Shown: one piece after another, positions 63,328 through 64,000 of the stretch
How positions within the stretch are numbered: the first letter of the stretch is position 1
Layout of the letters: each line of letters opens with the position of its first letter
Assembly (NCBI RefSeq): GCF_033958435.1
Contig: NC_134138.1
Coordinates: 266,701,798-266,765,797 of the forward strand
Direction of reading: 5' to 3'
Origin: Carettochelys insculpta
Taxonomy: Eukaryota; Chordata; Testudines; Carettochelyidae
Length of the DNA: 64,000 bases
The notes under the pieces: model-generated
What the model was told of the DNA's origin: nothing
Seen by the model: only the letters and a program-made list of their open reading frames with translations
Databases searched by the model: none
Position numbers and translations under genes: made by a program

Positions 63328-63907
63328 CTGTGACATAAACAAAGAACGGCCATTGACTTGTTACTAATCCCTTCAACAATAAGAACAAAGTAAGATAATG
63401 GTCTTAAAACTCATTATGCATTTTGTTAAGAAAAACTGTAAAATGAAGTAAAAGAATAGCGTATGTGGTTCCAGAGAATTATGGCTTCTAGGGAGTTATC
63501 TATTATGGCACCAATTGTGCAATGAGAACATCTGATCCACAGAGCACTTTGCAGAATGTGAGGCACTCCGTAGATCTCCATGGAAGGAGCTTACTGAAGA
63601 ACTGAAATATACGCTGCTTAACAGGCCCAACACAAAGGGGCATTTCCAACTACTTATTTTTATTTACAACTTAATACTGCTGTTAAAAACCCACTGTAAG
63701 AGAAGATTAGCAAAAACTTGTTTGTATTCTTTTACATTTGGCAGGACTCCAGTGAATAGTCCATTTGTGTTTCCGTTTTGTGGGTCTTTCAAACAAAAAC
63801 TAGGGAATAATTAGAAAAAACATTAATGATTTGAAACTTCAAACTAACAAAGAGCATCCTGGGCAGATGTAGTGCTTGAACCTAGTCTTAACTCACATTT
63901 TGAAAAT
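63328..63907 (-). other. NUB1: NUB1 intron to right edge
   Basis: No coding exon could be matched to the preceding part of NUB1 here; the upstream exons are beyond 64000. Confidence 0.7.
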
Positions 63908-64000
63908 GAAAAGAAGTCAAGTAGCACTTTAAAGACTGGCTATGGTCTGAAGAAGTGGGTCTGTCCCACGAAAGCTCACCTAATAAACTATTTTGCTAGT
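63908..64000 (-). repeat. Turtle SINE, cut by the window end
   Basis: 'agaagtgggtctgtcccacg' and 'aaagctcacctaataaacta' are typical turtle SINE sequence. It runs off the right edge. Confidence 0.65.

Noticed and set aside
63328..64000. A further upstream NUB1 exon before the right edge
   Set aside because: Minus-strand translation here gives no match to the Lys/Glu-rich NUB1 segment expected before PYLDIANQ.

Overview
The window is vertebrate nuclear DNA: two large, sparsely coding, intron-rich genes in a sea of transposon remnants. I read it as a turtle genome. The CR1 LINE tails, MIR-type SINEs, hairpin-like SINEs ending in 'aaggtgccacaggact', and many TTCGAA-rich Harbinger foldback elements are what I associate with turtles. 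The species cannot be fixed from the sequence.

Only two host genes are supported, and they converge. WDR86 (plus strand) has six coding exons between 2029 and 38328. They splice in phase into a 395-codon WD-repeat protein with the start and stop in the window. NUB1 (minus strand) has nine coding exons between 63327 and 46228. These are about the last two thirds of the protein, including three UBA domains and the acidic C-terminus; its 5' exons lie beyond the right edge. From memory, the same tail-to-tail order occurs in mammals (human 7q36). About 7.9 kb of repeat-rich sequence separates the two stop codons.

The remainder is introns and intergenic DNA dominated by mobile elements. (1) A Harbinger family: one large decayed element (16409-22394) with a Myb/SANT-like gene, a DDE transposase and an unclassified ~2 kb insertion, plus seven small related elements. 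Most have 3-bp target duplications. (2) Several hAT-type elements with 8-bp duplications, some nested in CR1 or MIR copies. (3) CR1 and another non-LTR LINE fragment. (4) MIR and turtle SINEs. (5) A 101-bp inverted repeat (99/101 identical) 862 bp apart in WDR86 intron 4, which I cannot assign.

I see no operon, CRISPR, phage or defence system and no tRNA or rRNA gene. The most interesting material is the structure of the Harbinger family (shared ends, an ORF kept open in three copies, octamer motifs in the arms), the inverted repeat, and one insertion 26 bp beyond a NUB1 splice donor.
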